64,000 nt of DNA from Saccharibacillus nicotianae. GTDB taxonomy: Bacteria > Bacillota > Bacilli > Paenibacillales > Paenibacillaceae. Numbering within the stretch: position 1 is the first letter of the stretch; each line of letters opens with the position of its first letter. A program made the position numbers and the translations under genes. Of the stretch, positions 1 to 8,880 are shown piece after piece. Under the pieces are notes generated by a model. It ran no database searches and was not told where the DNA came from. It was given only the letters and a program-made list of their open reading frames with translations. The stretch lies in assembly GCF_042681745.1 (NCBI RefSeq), contig NZ_JBHUGF010000010.1, positions 744,001 through 808,000 of the forward strand, read 5' to 3'.

Positions 1-330
1 TTAGTTGTAGGACATGTACATGAGAAACATCCGTTATGGATCGAAAATGATGTCTCTGTCGGACACTCTGCTATCGTACATGGTTGCCGAATCGGTAAAG
101 GTTCTCTTATTGGAATGGGAGCTATTATTCTGAACGGCGCTGATATTGGAGAGTATGCATTGATTGGTGCAGGTTCACTTGTCACTGAGAACACAATAAT
201 ACCACCTTATACTCTTTCTTTAGGTTCACCTGCACGTGTGATACGAGAGCTAACCGAACAAGATTTGGAACGGATGGCACGTACAACACAGAGCTATGTG
301 GACAAAGGAGCAGAGTTCAGGAATCCATGA
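1..330 (+). CDS. Gamma-carbonic-anhydrase-like hexapeptide-repeat protein (3' part)
   Basis: The reading frame is open from base 1, so this is the C-terminal 109 residues of a gene that begins upstream. It shows the left-handed beta-helix pattern of the gamma-class carbonic anhydrase / YtoA-PaaY family: repeated I-G-x-G-x-x-[IV] turns, and the segment GHSAIVHGC, whose two histidines match the metal-ligand positions of the family. The tail has the usual SLGSPARVIREL segment and a short C-terminal helix. Family assignment is firm; whether it is an active carbonic anhydrase cannot be told from this part. The next gene starts 24 nt downstream, so the two are probably co-transcribed. Confidence 0.85.
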   Translation, partial: LVVGHVHEKHPLWIENDVSVGHSAIVHGCRIGKGSLIGMGAIILNGADIGEYALIGAGSLVTENTIIPPYTLSLGSPARVIRELTEQDLERMARTTQSYVDKGAEFRNP

Positions 331-354
331 AATAGCATTATGGAGGTGCGCCCT

Positions 355-594
355 ATGTACAAGATGAAAGTAACCTATGAAGTTATGCTGGGATTAGCGG
401 CTGAAATGGTATGGGATCAAGTACTACGTGAGCATCGTATGAATGAATTACACCTGTTGATTGATCAAGCACTTGCAGAACGAGACGAAGATGCTTTTCA
501 ACGTTTGACAAACGAATTACGTACGTTAGCTTCTGCGGTGTTAGTGGTAGAGCCTGTAGTCGAAATTGTTGAACGTAAATCATTATCGTTTTGA
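355..594 (+). CDS. Small IDEAL-domain protein
   Basis: A 79-residue acidic protein whose middle carries the IDEAL signature (LLIDQALAERDEDAF followed by LTNEL), as in the C-terminal domain of YpiB and other small Bacillales proteins. The domain's function is unknown. The ATG at 355 is chosen because GGAGGTG at 342-348 stands at ideal distance; an in-frame ATG at 340 overlaps that ribosome binding site. It lies just behind the carbonic-anhydrase-like gene and before a terminator, so it probably closes that operon. No enzymatic motif or membrane segment is visible. Confidence 0.75.
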   Translation: MYKMKVTYEVMLGLAAEMVWDQVLREHRMNELHLLIDQALAERDEDAFQRLTNELRTLASAVLVVEPVVEIVERKSLSF

Positions 595-727
595 TGCAAA
601 AGTGTAAGGTGATCAATATCTGTTTGTAAGCGTAACAAGCAGAACAATACTACGTATTTATGGATGCCGTTGTCGGACGTTTAGGAAGAAACGGAATTTG
701 ATGATAGAAGTGTGTACTAGCCGGCGG

Positions 728-757
728 AGTCTGCCTATATCAGGCAGGCTTTTTTTG
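728..757 (+). terminator. Rho-independent terminator
   Basis: Arms AGTCTGCC (728-735) and GGCAGGCT (743-750) form an 8-bp stem with one G-T pair and a 7-nt loop, followed by seven T. It ends the operon containing the IDEAL gene. The rest of 595-881 shows no gene. Confidence 0.85.
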
Positions 758-881
758 TGCTTATACAGAGATTATCAAAAAACAGTAGCACTTGCGTGTA
801 AGTAGACATCCTATTAAAATGATATAGATTCGTGGTTAACCAAGAATATAGCAGATTGGTAATAGATAAAGGGGAATGTTT

Positions 882-1523
882 ATGTCGATTTCATTATTGT
901 GGAGTAAAGCATTGTTAACCGATCGTAGAGTGTTATGGTTACTGCTGATCTGTAATGCGCTGGGCACAGTGTATGGATACATATGGTATGGATTACAATT
1001 AGAGTACACACTAGAAATCAAGCCAACATGGATGATTATCTTTGTACCTGATAGTCCAACTGCCAGTTTATTTTTTACAGTAGCATTAGCTTTTATTTTA
1101 TATCCACCCAAGCAAAAAGCATGGATCGTGATTCGTAAATTATTCGAAGCATTAGCTGTAGTCACTTCTGTCAAATATGGAGTCTGGGCAGTAGTTATGA
1201 TCTTCTGGGGTGTAGCATTAGGTGATCCATTATACTGGCAAGATTGGATGTTAACCGCTTCTCATTTAACGATGGCAGTCGAGTCATTGTTATTTGTACG
1301 CTTTTTCGCATTTGGTTGGAAATATCTTTGGATCGCTCTGTCATGGACATTACTGAACGATTATATGGATTATTCACAACATATCTATCCGTGGCTGACT
1401 CCACTTCTAGTCGAACGTTTAGATCAAGTTCGTAATTTTACAGTGATCCTAACTTTTGCATCGGCATTAGCAGGAGCGCTAGCATTACGACAAGCCCGTA
1501 AAATACGGTCGCTTAATTCATAG
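882..1523 (+). CDS. ypjA: DUF1405 membrane protein, YpjA family
   Basis: A 213-residue, strongly hydrophobic protein with about six predicted membrane segments. Its sequence (PTWMIIFVPDSPTASLFF, WLLNDYMDY-type motifs) and its place ahead of the YitT / mazG / dapB genes match YpjA (DUF1405). Its biochemical role is unknown. The start at 882 has AAAGGGG at 868-874 about 7 nt upstream; an in-frame ATG at 876 sits directly against that site and is less likely. It is transcribed toward the YitT gene, and a long symmetrical hairpin at 1606-1646 separates them. Confidence 0.8.
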   Translation: MSISLLWSKALLTDRRVLWLLLICNALGTVYGYIWYGLQLEYTLEIKPTWMIIFVPDSPTASLFFTVALAFILYPPKQKAWIVIRKLFEALAVVTSVKYGVWAVVMIFWGVALGDPLYWQDWMLTASHLTMAVESLLFVRFFAFGWKYLWIALSWTLLNDYMDYSQHIYPWLTPLLVERLDQVRNFTVILTFASALAGALALRQARKIRSLNS

Positions 1524-1605
1524 ACTTTTTCATATCTGTATCAGTTGAAAAAATTGTGAATGAAAGAACACGTTAAAAAGATTCACTAAAAACAGTATAT
1601 TCAAC

Positions 1606-1648
1606 AAAAAGAACCACAAACCTTTTTAAGGATTGTGGTTCTTTTTAT
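1606..1648. terminator. Bidirectional terminator between ypjA and the YitT gene
   Basis: A perfect 14-bp stem (1606-1619 with 1633-1646) contains a nested 4-bp CCTT/AAGG hairpin. It has an A-run on the left and a T-run on the right, so it can terminate both converging genes. Confidence 0.85.
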
Positions 1649-1735
1649 CTATTACAACCGCGATGATAAGAACAACGATTTGGCTGGAGTGGATGATGCA
1701 AAAGCGAATACTTCTATTACTTTAATAGTACAAAC

Positions 1736-2608
1736 TCAGCTATCTTCACGAAATCCTTCGCCATGCACATCATTTACTTCATTAATAATCATAAAAGCAC
1801 GCGGATCAACAGAACGTACAATCATTTGCACCCGACGAATTTCTTGCCTGGATACAACGCAATAAGCAATTTCTTTAGCATGCTTGGAATATGCACCGAT
1901 TGCAGGAATTAATGTTACGCCTCGATCCAGTTCTTTCATAATAATTTCAGCAATCTCACCGGCATGATCGCTAATAATTGTAAAGGCTTTGCCAGAATAA
2001 GCACCATCTTGAATAAAATCTATTAATTTTGAAGCAATATAGACAGTTACTAATGTGTATAAAACCAATTCTTTGCTAATAAAAAATAACGAGGAACCTA
2101 TAATAACAATATCGATTACAAGCATAATCTGTCCCATGCTCCAGCCGAACTTCAAATGAAGAATACGTGCAATAATATCCGAACCACCTGTCGTACCACC
2201 AAAGCGGAAAACAATTCCAAGTCCTGTACCTAACGTTACCCCTGCATATAAAGCAGCTAAAATATAATCATTTTTGGTCTGAAATGTACCAATCCAGCCT
2301 ATTTTGATCATTCGTTCAAATAACCATAAGAAAAAAGTAAGTGAAGCAATTCCGACGCCTGTATAGATCATTTGACGTTTACCTAACAATTTGAGACCAA
2401 TTAAAAATAAAGGAATATTAAGAATTAAAGTAGATAAGGAGGGCGATATACCAAACGCATAATTCAAAAGCACTGTAATTCCTGTGACTCCACCTTCCAT
2501 CAAGGTGTTAGGAATAATAAAATACAATAAACCAAATGCATATACACTGGCTCCGAATATAATCGGAATAATCAATCTGAGCTGACTCCAATATTTGTGC
2601 TTCGACAT
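1736..2608 (-). CDS. YitT family membrane protein (DUF161-DUF2179)
   Basis: 290 residues. The N-terminal two thirds hold about five or six hydrophobic segments, with the GGVTGITVLLNYAFGI and FRFGGTTGGSDI motifs typical of the YitT family. The C-terminal ~80 residues form the soluble DUF2179 domain (GKAFTIISDHAGEIAEII, ending in HGEGF). Position and family correspond to B. subtilis YpjC; transport of an unidentified substrate is assumed for the family. GGAGG lies 8 nt before the ATG. The gene runs opposite to its neighbours. Confidence 0.85.
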   Translation of the reverse strand: MSKHKYWSQLRLIIPIIFGASVYAFGLLYFIIPNTLMEGGVTGITVLLNYAFGISPSLSTLILNIPLFLIGLKLLGKRQMIYTGVGIASLTFFLWLFERMIKIGWIGTFQTKNDYILAALYAGVTLGTGLGIVFRFGGTTGGSDIIARILHLKFGWSMGQIMLVIDIVIIGSSLFFISKELVLYTLVTVYIASKLIDFIQDGAYSGKAFTIISDHAGEIAEIIMKELDRGVTLIPAIGAYSKHAKEIAYCVVSRQEIRRVQMIVRSVDPRAFMIINEVNDVHGEGFREDS

Positions 2609-2713
2609 CGTCGATACCTCCGTAAAATAAACTAACCTTTATCAGTATACATTTTTTTGTGCATAATTGCATAAAAGTTATCAAAATAAACATAAAGATA
2701 AATATTGAAAATA

Positions 2714-2742
2714 TTGATTTGTGTTCAAAATCGCTTTAGGAT
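2714..2742 (+). promoter_or_regulatory. Candidate sigma-A promoter for the mazG-like/dapB operon
   Basis: TTGATT (2714-2719), a 17-nt spacer and TAGGAT (2737-2742) fit a vegetative promoter. CATTG/CAATG arms at 2745-2760 could form a small hairpin near the transcript start. Assignment rests on the match and position only. Confidence 0.4.
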
Positions 2743-2827
2743 AACATTGTAGTAACAATGAATACCGTTTATTTGTTGGGTATAAAAGGTACATACGATT
2801 GAAAATGTGCAATGGAGGCTATAATTA

Positions 2828-3175
2828 ATGACAGAGAAATCTTTAGCAGAAATGCAGCGTGAAGTTGATGCGTATATCTCGCAATTTAAAGAAGGCTATT
2901 TTTCACCACTTGCAATGTTAGCACGCATGTCGGAAGAAGTAGGCGAATTGGCGCGTGAAGTCAATCATTCATTTGGCGAAAAACCTAAAAAGAACGATGA
3001 AGATGACAATTCTATTGAACTGGAACTTGGTGATATTTTATTTATTACGATGTGTTTTGCCAATTCATTAGGTATTGATCTTACAGAAGCACACAATCAA
3101 GTGATGCATAAATTTAACACACGCGATAAAGATCGCTGGACACGTATAGAAGACAATAACACTGAAGAGAAATAA
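2828..3175 (+). CDS. ypjD: MazG-like nucleotide pyrophosphohydrolase, YpjD
   Basis: A 115-residue all-alpha NTP-PPase of the MazG/MazG-like superfamily. The metal-binding EExxE motif is seen as EEVGE (about residues 37-41) and the paired ExxD as ELGD (about 66-69). Such enzymes hydrolyse nucleoside triphosphates to the monophosphate and are thought to remove non-canonical nucleotides; the substrate here is not known. Length and the neighbour dapB match B. subtilis YpjD. GGAGG is 9 nt upstream of the ATG. First gene of a tight group: 37 nt to dapB. Confidence 0.85.
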   Translation: MTEKSLAEMQREVDAYISQFKEGYFSPLAMLARMSEEVGELAREVNHSFGEKPKKNDEDDNSIELELGDILFITMCFANSLGIDLTEAHNQVMHKFNTRDKDRWTRIEDNNTEEK

Positions 3176-3212
3176 ACTAGATCCGTCTATTTCCAAGTAA
3201 AAGGAGTCTATC

Positions 3213-4016
3213 ATGACAACATTGATTAAAGTAATTGTCGCCGGAGCTGGCGGTCGTATGGGTAAAGAGGTTGTAAAATTAGTACTAGGTGACAAACAGT
3301 TAGAATTAGCCGCAGCAGTGGGACGTTCTGACGCTGGGAAAGATGCAGGGCAGTTAGTCGGTATGCCGACAGCTAATATAGAGGTTGTTGCTGATCTGAA
3401 GCAAGCATTAGCAGACTACCCGGCAGATGTACTGGTCGATTTTACAACACCAGAATTTGCTTATGAGCATGCGTTGTTAGCGATTGAAGCAGGAGTTCGT
3501 CCGGTGATGGGTACGACAGGATACACACCCGAGCAAATACAAGAATTAGATCATAAATGCCAGACAGCAGGTCTAGGCGGACTGATTGCTCCTAACTTTT
3601 CGATTGGAGCTATTTTGATGATGCGTTTTGCTACGCAAGCGGCAAAGCATTTTCCTAATGTAGAGATTATTGAATATCATGGAGATCAGAAATTAGATGC
3701 GCCTTCCGGTACAGCCGTCAAAACAGCAGAAATGATCTCAGAAGTTCGTGAATCGATCAAACAAGGTAATCCGAATGAAAAAGAACATATAAAAGGCGCT
3801 CGCGGCGGAGAATATGATGGATTCCGTATTCATAGTGTTCGTTTGCCAGGTGTATTCGCTCAACAAGAAGTGATTTTTGGCGGTGCTGGAGAATCACTCA
3901 AAATCCGCAATGATTCCTATGAGCGTTCTAGCTATATGCCAGGTGTAAAGTTAGGTGTACAGAAAGTCATGGAATATAGCGGTATGGTGTATGGATTTGA
4001 GCGTTTTATCGATTAA
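3213..4016 (+). CDS. dapB: 4-hydroxy-tetrahydrodipicolinate reductase
   Basis: 267 residues, normal for DapB, which reduces 4-hydroxy-tetrahydrodipicolinate with NAD(P)H in the diaminopimelate/lysine pathway. The N-terminal nucleotide-binding loop is GAGGRMG (11-17). The family signature is EIIEYHGDQKLDAPSGTA, with catalytic His156 and Lys160; the residue after the histidine is Gly where many homologs have a second His, which the family pattern allows. AGGAG precedes the ATG. It sits 33 nt before mgsA, as in B. subtilis. Confidence 0.96.
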   Translation: MTTLIKVIVAGAGGRMGKEVVKLVLGDKQLELAAAVGRSDAGKDAGQLVGMPTANIEVVADLKQALADYPADVLVDFTTPEFAYEHALLAIEAGVRPVMGTTGYTPEQIQELDHKCQTAGLGGLIAPNFSIGAILMMRFATQAAKHFPNVEIIEYHGDQKLDAPSGTAVKTAEMISEVRESIKQGNPNEKEHIKGARGGEYDGFRIHSVRLPGVFAQQEVIFGGAGESLKIRNDSYERSSYMPGVKLGVQKVMEYSGMVYGFERFID

Positions 4017-4049
4017 TTTGAATAATAAAGAAGTATAGGGGAGATTTCG

Positions 4050-4469
4050 ATGTTTAATATCGCTTTTATAGCCCATGACCGTAAAAAAGATGAGATGGTC
4101 AACTTTGTAATTGCCTATGAAAATGTTTTTGACGGGCATCAATTATATTCTACCGGTACTACAGGAATGCGTATTATGGAACATACCCAATTAAAAATTC
4201 ACCGTTATCTATCAGGCCCACTTGGTGGAGATCAACAGATCGGTGCTATGGTCGCGCAAAATGATATGGATTTGATTATCTTTTTACGTGATCCATTGAT
4301 GGCACAGCCTCATGAACCGGATATTAGTGCATTGCTTCGCATCTGTGATGTACAAGGGATTCCTGTCGCTACGAATATTGCAACGGCTGAGATTCTGGTC
4401 AAAGCCTTAGATCGTGGCGATTTTGCATGGCGCGAATTAGTTCATAAATACAAGCCGGAGCAACTGTAA
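4050..4469 (+). CDS. mgsA: Methylglyoxal synthase
   Basis: 139 residues. It converts dihydroxyacetone phosphate to methylglyoxal and phosphate. The phosphate-binding STGTTG (34-39) and the GPLGGDQQ loop (56-63), with catalytic Asp61, are both present. It lies in the conserved dapB-mgsA-bshB1 order, and its stop codon overlaps the next start (TAATG), indicating translational coupling. Pairing methylglyoxal production with bacillithiol synthesis makes sense because bacillithiol helps detoxify methylglyoxal. Confidence 0.95.
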   Translation: MFNIAFIAHDRKKDEMVNFVIAYENVFDGHQLYSTGTTGMRIMEHTQLKIHRYLSGPLGGDQQIGAMVAQNDMDLIIFLRDPLMAQPHEPDISALLRICDVQGIPVATNIATAEILVKALDRGDFAWRELVHKYKPEQL

Positions 4470-5170
4470 TGAGTATGTCTGTGGATATTCTTGTATTTGG
4501 TGCGCATGCAGATGATGCCGAGATCGGAATGGCGGGGACGATTGCCAAGCATGCTGCCGCAGGTTTAAAAGTAGGTATTTGTGATTTGACAGCAGCAGAG
4601 ATGTCTTCTAACGGCAATGTGGAATTGCGTAAGCAAGAAGCTGAAGCCGCTGGAAAAGTATTAGGATTAGCATATCGTAGCAATTTAGGCTTGCCTGATC
4701 GCCGTTTAGCACGTTCTACAGAGCAATTGGATGCCATTACTGCGGAGATTCGTAAGCTATCGCCTAAAATTGTATTTGCTCCTTATTGGGTTGATCGTCA
4801 TCCTGATCATATGATCTGTAGCCAGCTTGTAGAAGAAGCAGTATTTAATGCGAAGTTACGTCGATATATGCCAGAACTTGCTCCAGTGACTGTACAGCAG
4901 ACCTACTATTATTTTATCAATGATCCCGCACCTACTGATCTATTAGTAGATGTAACCGATGTATATGAACAGAAAGAGCAAGCGTTGCTTTGTTATCGTT
5001 CTCAATTTGGTGGATTAGGGGCAGATGTAGATATGGTGGAGACGCCGCTGACACAAGGGTACGTAGAGCGTGTTCGATATCGGGATAGTCTGGCAGGTCA
5101 ACGCAGTCAGATAAAGTATGCCGAAGGATTTGTAACCAAGACTCCTTTTGTGGTTGATCTTTTTCGCTAA
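4469..5170 (+). CDS. bshB1: Bacillithiol biosynthesis deacetylase BshB1
   Basis: 233-residue LmbE/PIG-L zinc deacetylase that releases acetate from GlcNAc-malate, the second step of bacillithiol synthesis. The zinc motif reads GAHADDAE (11-18), with Ala where AHPDD is usual; HPDH (about 111-114) gives the remaining metal-site residues. AHADD is common among BshB1 proteins, so it is not a defect. The start overlaps the mgsA stop; a second ATG at 4475 is an alternative. bshA follows after a 123-nt gap. Confidence 0.92.
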   Translation: MSMSVDILVFGAHADDAEIGMAGTIAKHAAAGLKVGICDLTAAEMSSNGNVELRKQEAEAAGKVLGLAYRSNLGLPDRRLARSTEQLDAITAEIRKLSPKIVFAPYWVDRHPDHMICSQLVEEAVFNAKLRRYMPELAPVTVQQTYYYFINDPAPTDLLVDVTDVYEQKEQALLCYRSQFGGLGADVDMVETPLTQGYVERVRYRDSLAGQRSQIKYAEGFVTKTPFVVDLFR

Positions 5171-5226
5171 AATCTCTTTTTTGCTAACACAATTATAAAG
5201 AGTATGTATATAATATAAAGTAATGA

Positions 5227-5276
5227 ACTTACCTGATATAAAACGTAGAGCTTACATCATGATGAATGAGGTAAGT
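5227..5276 (+). promoter_or_regulatory. Inverted repeat in the bshB1-bshA gap
   Basis: Perfect 8-bp arms ACTTACCT (5227-5234) and AGGTAAGT (5269-5276) enclose the palindrome CATCATGATG (5255-5264). A consensus TATAAT lies just upstream at 5209-5214, without a clear -35 box. This may be a local promoter with a leader hairpin ending four bases before the bshA ribosome binding site. It is not a terminator because no T-run follows. Confidence 0.4.
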
Positions 5277-5293
5277 GAAAGGAGACAGCCCTT

Positions 5294-6454
5294 ATGGACA
5301 CGATGCTCAAAATCGGCATCACATGTTATCCGTCGCTTGGCGGCTCTGGCGTCGTGGCAACAGAATTAGGCAAATTACTTGCTGAAAAAGGGCATCAAGT
5401 GCATTTTATTTCGCACAGTGTTCCTTTTCGATTAGGAACATTTCACAAAAACATTTTTTATCATGAAGTTGAAGTCAACGATTATTATGTATTTAAATAT
5501 CCACCATATGATCTGACATTAGCTAATAAAATGGCTCAAGTTGCTAAAATGCAACAGTTGGATGTATTGCATGTGCATTATGCTGTGCCTCATGCGGTGT
5601 GTGCTTTTTTAGCGAAGCAAATGGTAGGCGATCATCTGAAAGTTGTAACGACTTTGCATGGTACAGATATTACAGTGCTTGCGCAGGATGAATCGTTAAA
5701 AGATTTAATTCGGTTAGCGATCAATGAAAGTGATGCTGTAACAGCGGTATCCAAAGATCTGATTCGTGAGACACATGAATTGTTGGATATTACACGTAAT
5801 ATTGATCTGACTTATAATTTTGTAGACAAACGGATGTACTATCCGCGTGATACAACAGAACTGCACAAAGACTACGCGTTTGGCAATGATCGGGTACTGA
5901 TGCATGTATCGAATTTTCGTCCGGTCAAGCGTGTTAGTGATGTGGTAGAGATTTTTGCTAAAGTGAACGAGAAGATTCCTTCTCGCTTGTTACTGGTGGG
6001 CGAAGGCCCTGATCTGCCCAAAATTCAATTTCAGATACAAGAACTGGGCTTAACCGAGCGCGTTATGTTTTTAGGGAAGCAAGATGATATTCCGCAAGTG
6101 ATTTCGCTGGCTGATATTTTGCTGCTTCCTTCTGAAAAAGAAAGCTTTGGCTTAGTAGCACTAGAAGCAATGGCATGTGGTGTGCCTACGGTAGGCTCAC
6201 AAGCAGGTGGTATTCCTGAATTGATTATTCATGGAGAAACTGGATTTCTTGCGCCAATCGGAGATACAGAAGCAATGGCAGCACATGCTGTAGAATTGCT
6301 CAACAACCATCAACTGATGCAGACGATGATCAAAAATTGTCTTGATCGCTCCCAAAGCGAGTTCAGCAATGAACGAATGATGGCAGAATATGAAAAAATT
6401 TATTACCGGGTACTTGGACGTGAATTGTCTCAGCCTTCTCCGGTATGTGGTTGA
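5294..6454 (+). CDS. bshA: N-acetyl-alpha-D-glucosaminyl L-malate synthase
   Basis: 386 residues, GT4-family (GT-B fold) glycosyltransferase that joins GlcNAc from UDP-GlcNAc to L-malate, the first step of bacillithiol synthesis. Visible family features are the N-terminal GGSGVVATELG loop (about 15-25), LHGTDITVLA in the middle, and the C-terminal nucleotide-sugar motif EKESFGLVALEAMACGVPTV. GGAG precedes the ATG by about 10 nt. Only 12 nt separate it from cca, so it starts the bshA-cca-birA group. Confidence 0.95.
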   Translation: MDTMLKIGITCYPSLGGSGVVATELGKLLAEKGHQVHFISHSVPFRLGTFHKNIFYHEVEVNDYYVFKYPPYDLTLANKMAQVAKMQQLDVLHVHYAVPHAVCAFLAKQMVGDHLKVVTTLHGTDITVLAQDESLKDLIRLAINESDAVTAVSKDLIRETHELLDITRNIDLTYNFVDKRMYYPRDTTELHKDYAFGNDRVLMHVSNFRPVKRVSDVVEIFAKVNEKIPSRLLLVGEGPDLPKIQFQIQELGLTERVMFLGKQDDIPQVISLADILLLPSEKESFGLVALEAMACGVPTVGSQAGGIPELIIHGETGFLAPIGDTEAMAAHAVELLNNHQLMQTMIKNCLDRSQSEFSNERMMAEYEKIYYRVLGRELSQPSPVCG

Positions 6455-6466
6455 GGGGATTATACC

Positions 6467-7795
6467 ATGCAATGGAATTGGGTAGATCCGCAGATGGCGG
6501 AGCGGGGATATTCTCTGCTCCGCCGTTTGACTGATCAAGGGTATGAAGGATATTTTGTAGGTGGATGTGTACGTGATGAATTATTAGGACGACCTGTCAA
6601 TGATATGGATATTGCAACCAATGCAACACCAGAGCAGGTGATTGCTTTATTTGAACGTACGATTCCTACAGGACTCGAACATGGCACGATTACTGTTTTG
6701 ATTGAAAATGAGCCTTTTGAAGTCACTACATACCGTACAGAAACAGAATACGTCGATCATCGCCGTCCAGAACAAGTACAATTTGTGCGAGAATTAAGTG
6801 AAGACTTACGCCGGCGTGATTTTACTATGAATGCGATTGCGCGCGGGATAGATGGAAAGTATACCGATCCTTTTCATGGTATCGATGATCTGAATAAAGG
6901 GATTATTCGCTGTGTAGGCGTTGCTGATGAACGGTTTGAAGAAGATGCGCTGCGCATGGTGAGAGGAATCCGATTTGCGTCTGTATTTGATTTTGAAATT
7001 GAACAGCAGACATGGCAAGCTCTTCTGCATCATCAAGCATTGATCAGTCATATCGCGACAGAACGTATTCGGATAGAAATGGAAAAAATGATTGCAGGTC
7101 CTTATCCATATCATGGTATTGAGTTACTGTTAATCAGTGGATTGATTCCGTATATGAAAGTCAATGTACCCTGTCAAGATTTACATCAGGATCTTCTTCG
7201 TTCTTTAGAACAATTACCTGCATCACCATCTATTTTGCGTTGGACATTAATTGCACTAGCGCTAGGTATGGATGAACAACAGATCAAAATCATTTTCAAA
7301 TCATGGACATTTCCCAATATAATGACAGATCAAGTGTCCAAAATAATACGAATGAATGAGCGTTTATATGATGGGGTAGTGCAACTTGAATCTACTTCTT
7401 TATCAGCTACAGAATATAAACATGCTCTAGATGAGCATACAAATACACATCAGTCGTATGTGCTATTTGTAAGTTGTGTATTGGATTATGGTAAAGAGAT
7501 TGCGCGGCACTGGCATACCCTTTTCCCGGTGTTGCCACAACAATATCAACAACGTTTAGCGATAATAGGCAATCAAGCGGATAAATGGTTACAACAGTTG
7601 ACCGTATATAGTCTGGCTGATTTACCTATCAAAGGGCAAGATATTCTTCAACATGTAAATATTACCGCTGGCAAATGGTTAGGCGAACTATTGAATGAAA
7701 TATTACTTCTAGTGGCTACAGGACAATTAGACAATCATCAAGACGTTATATTGCATTATGCGGAGCAAGCCTTAGCAAGGAGAGGATTACGATGA
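6467..7795 (+). CDS. cca: CCA tRNA nucleotidyltransferase
   Basis: 442 residues. Class II nucleotidyltransferase that adds or repairs the 3'-terminal CCA of tRNAs. The catalytic head has GGCVRD (32-37) and the acidic pair DMD (46-48); RRDFTMNAIA (about 115-124) and the RGIRFA segment follow, then an all-helical body and tail. The C-terminal half is more divergent, as usual for the family. The stop overlaps the birA start (ATGA). Confidence 0.94.
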   Translation: MQWNWVDPQMAERGYSLLRRLTDQGYEGYFVGGCVRDELLGRPVNDMDIATNATPEQVIALFERTIPTGLEHGTITVLIENEPFEVTTYRTETEYVDHRRPEQVQFVRELSEDLRRRDFTMNAIARGIDGKYTDPFHGIDDLNKGIIRCVGVADERFEEDALRMVRGIRFASVFDFEIEQQTWQALLHHQALISHIATERIRIEMEKMIAGPYPYHGIELLLISGLIPYMKVNVPCQDLHQDLLRSLEQLPASPSILRWTLIALALGMDEQQIKIIFKSWTFPNIMTDQVSKIIRMNERLYDGVVQLESTSLSATEYKHALDEHTNTHQSYVLFVSCVLDYGKEIARHWHTLFPVLPQQYQQRLAIIGNQADKWLQQLTVYSLADLPIKGQDILQHVNITAGKWLGELLNEILLLVATGQLDNHQDVILHYAEQALARRGLR

Positions 7796-8763
7796 ATGAT
7801 GAACATCTGCTTCAACTGCTGAATGAACATCCAGGACAATATATTTCAGGGGAAGAAATCAGTCGCCGAATGTCTGTCAGTCGTACAGCGATTTGGAAAG
7901 GGATTAACCGCTTGAAAGAAAAAGGCTATGAATTTGAATCAACCTCTCGCAAAGGATACCGGATTACACGTCGACCGGATCGATTTGACGTGACAGCTTT
8001 GCAATTGGCTTTAAATCAAAAAGGTTCATGGGGTCAGCCGTTACATTTATTTGAATCGGTTGCTTCTACACAAGATGAAGCACGAATATTGGCAGAACAA
8101 CAGACTGCTGAAGGCACATTAGTGATTGCCGAAGAACAGACAGCAGGTCGTGGAAGACAAGGTAGACCTTTCTACTCACCATCCGGTAGAGGCATCTGGA
8201 TGAGTCTGGTGATGCGTCCGGTACAACCTTTACAGTATATGTCTCAATTGACATTACTCGCTGCTGTAGCGGTATGTAGAGCGTTACGCAGCACTACCCA
8301 ATTGGATATTGGCATCAAATGGCCGAATGATCTTTTAATAGATGGTCGCAAAGTCTGCGGGATTCTGATCGAATCGGCTGCAGAAGATGGACGTGTACGT
8401 TACGCGATTGCAGGCATCGGTATAGATGCTAACTTAACAGCAGAAGATTTGCCAGAGCATTTGCAATCTATTGTAACTTCGTTGCGTATCGAATCCGGTC
8501 AAGTCATTGATCGCACATCTATAGTTGCAGAAGTGATCTCTGAATTAGAAACATTGTATCAATGCTATACAGACGAAGGATTTGCACCGATTGCAGCGCT
8601 ATGGGAAAGTATGGCGATTTCGATCGGCAAATCAATCCAAGTACACAATGCTCAAGGTTCTTTTCAAGGGATAGCTCAAGGGTTAGGCATGAACGGTGAA
8701 CTTTTACTACGCCTTGCAGATCATCAGGTTATTCCTATTTATTCAGGAGATATTGAATTTTAA
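7792..8763 (+). CDS. birA: Bifunctional biotin operon repressor / biotin-[acetyl-CoA-carboxylase] ligase
   Basis: 323 residues, long enough for a group II BirA. The N-terminal winged helix-turn-helix (about residues 15-50, SGEEISRRMSVSRTAIWKGI) would bind the biotin operator. The ligase domain carries the biotinyl-AMP loop GRGRQGR (about 118-124) and KWPNDLLIDGRKVCGIL with the conserved Lys near 176. A C-terminal SH3-like domain follows. Translationally coupled to cca. The 686-bp gap to panB begins after the stop. Confidence 0.95.
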   Translation: MNDEHLLQLLNEHPGQYISGEEISRRMSVSRTAIWKGINRLKEKGYEFESTSRKGYRITRRPDRFDVTALQLALNQKGSWGQPLHLFESVASTQDEARILAEQQTAEGTLVIAEEQTAGRGRQGRPFYSPSGRGIWMSLVMRPVQPLQYMSQLTLLAAVAVCRALRSTTQLDIGIKWPNDLLIDGRKVCGILIESAAEDGRVRYAIAGIGIDANLTAEDLPEHLQSIVTSLRIESGQVIDRTSIVAEVISELETLYQCYTDEGFAPIAALWESMAISIGKSIQVHNAQGSFQGIAQGLGMNGELLLRLADHQVIPIYSGDIEF

Positions 8764-8810
8764 TCTAGAAATAATTGTTAGATAAAATAGTGAATTTAAC
8801 AATTTGTTCT

Positions 8811-8818
8811 GGTATACT
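8811..8818 (+). promoter_or_regulatory. Candidate extended -10 promoter of the panB leader
   Basis: TGGTATACT is an extended -10 (TGnTATAAT type, -10 hexamer at 8813-8818); no good -35 box is seen. A similar TTCTGGTATRCT string occurs before dinG (12223-12234). Transcription from here would give a panB leader of about 625 nt. Confidence 0.4.
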
Positions 8819-8828
8819 ATATCGGAAG

Positions 8829-8852
8829 ACGGTATCGGCAAGACCGAACCGT
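8829..8852 (+). promoter_or_regulatory. Hairpin with bulged A at the head of the panB leader
   Basis: ACGGT (8829-8833) pairs with ACCGT (8848-8852), and TCGG (8835-8838) with CCGA (8844-8847). A single bulged A lies at 8834 and the loop is CAAGA. It would be the first structure of the transcript. The bulged-A stem recalls the 'pan' RNA motif described upstream of panB/panD in Firmicutes, but I could not verify the match. Confidence 0.4.
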
Positions 8853-8880
8853 ACTTTCTGATGTTAACTTGATGTTACCA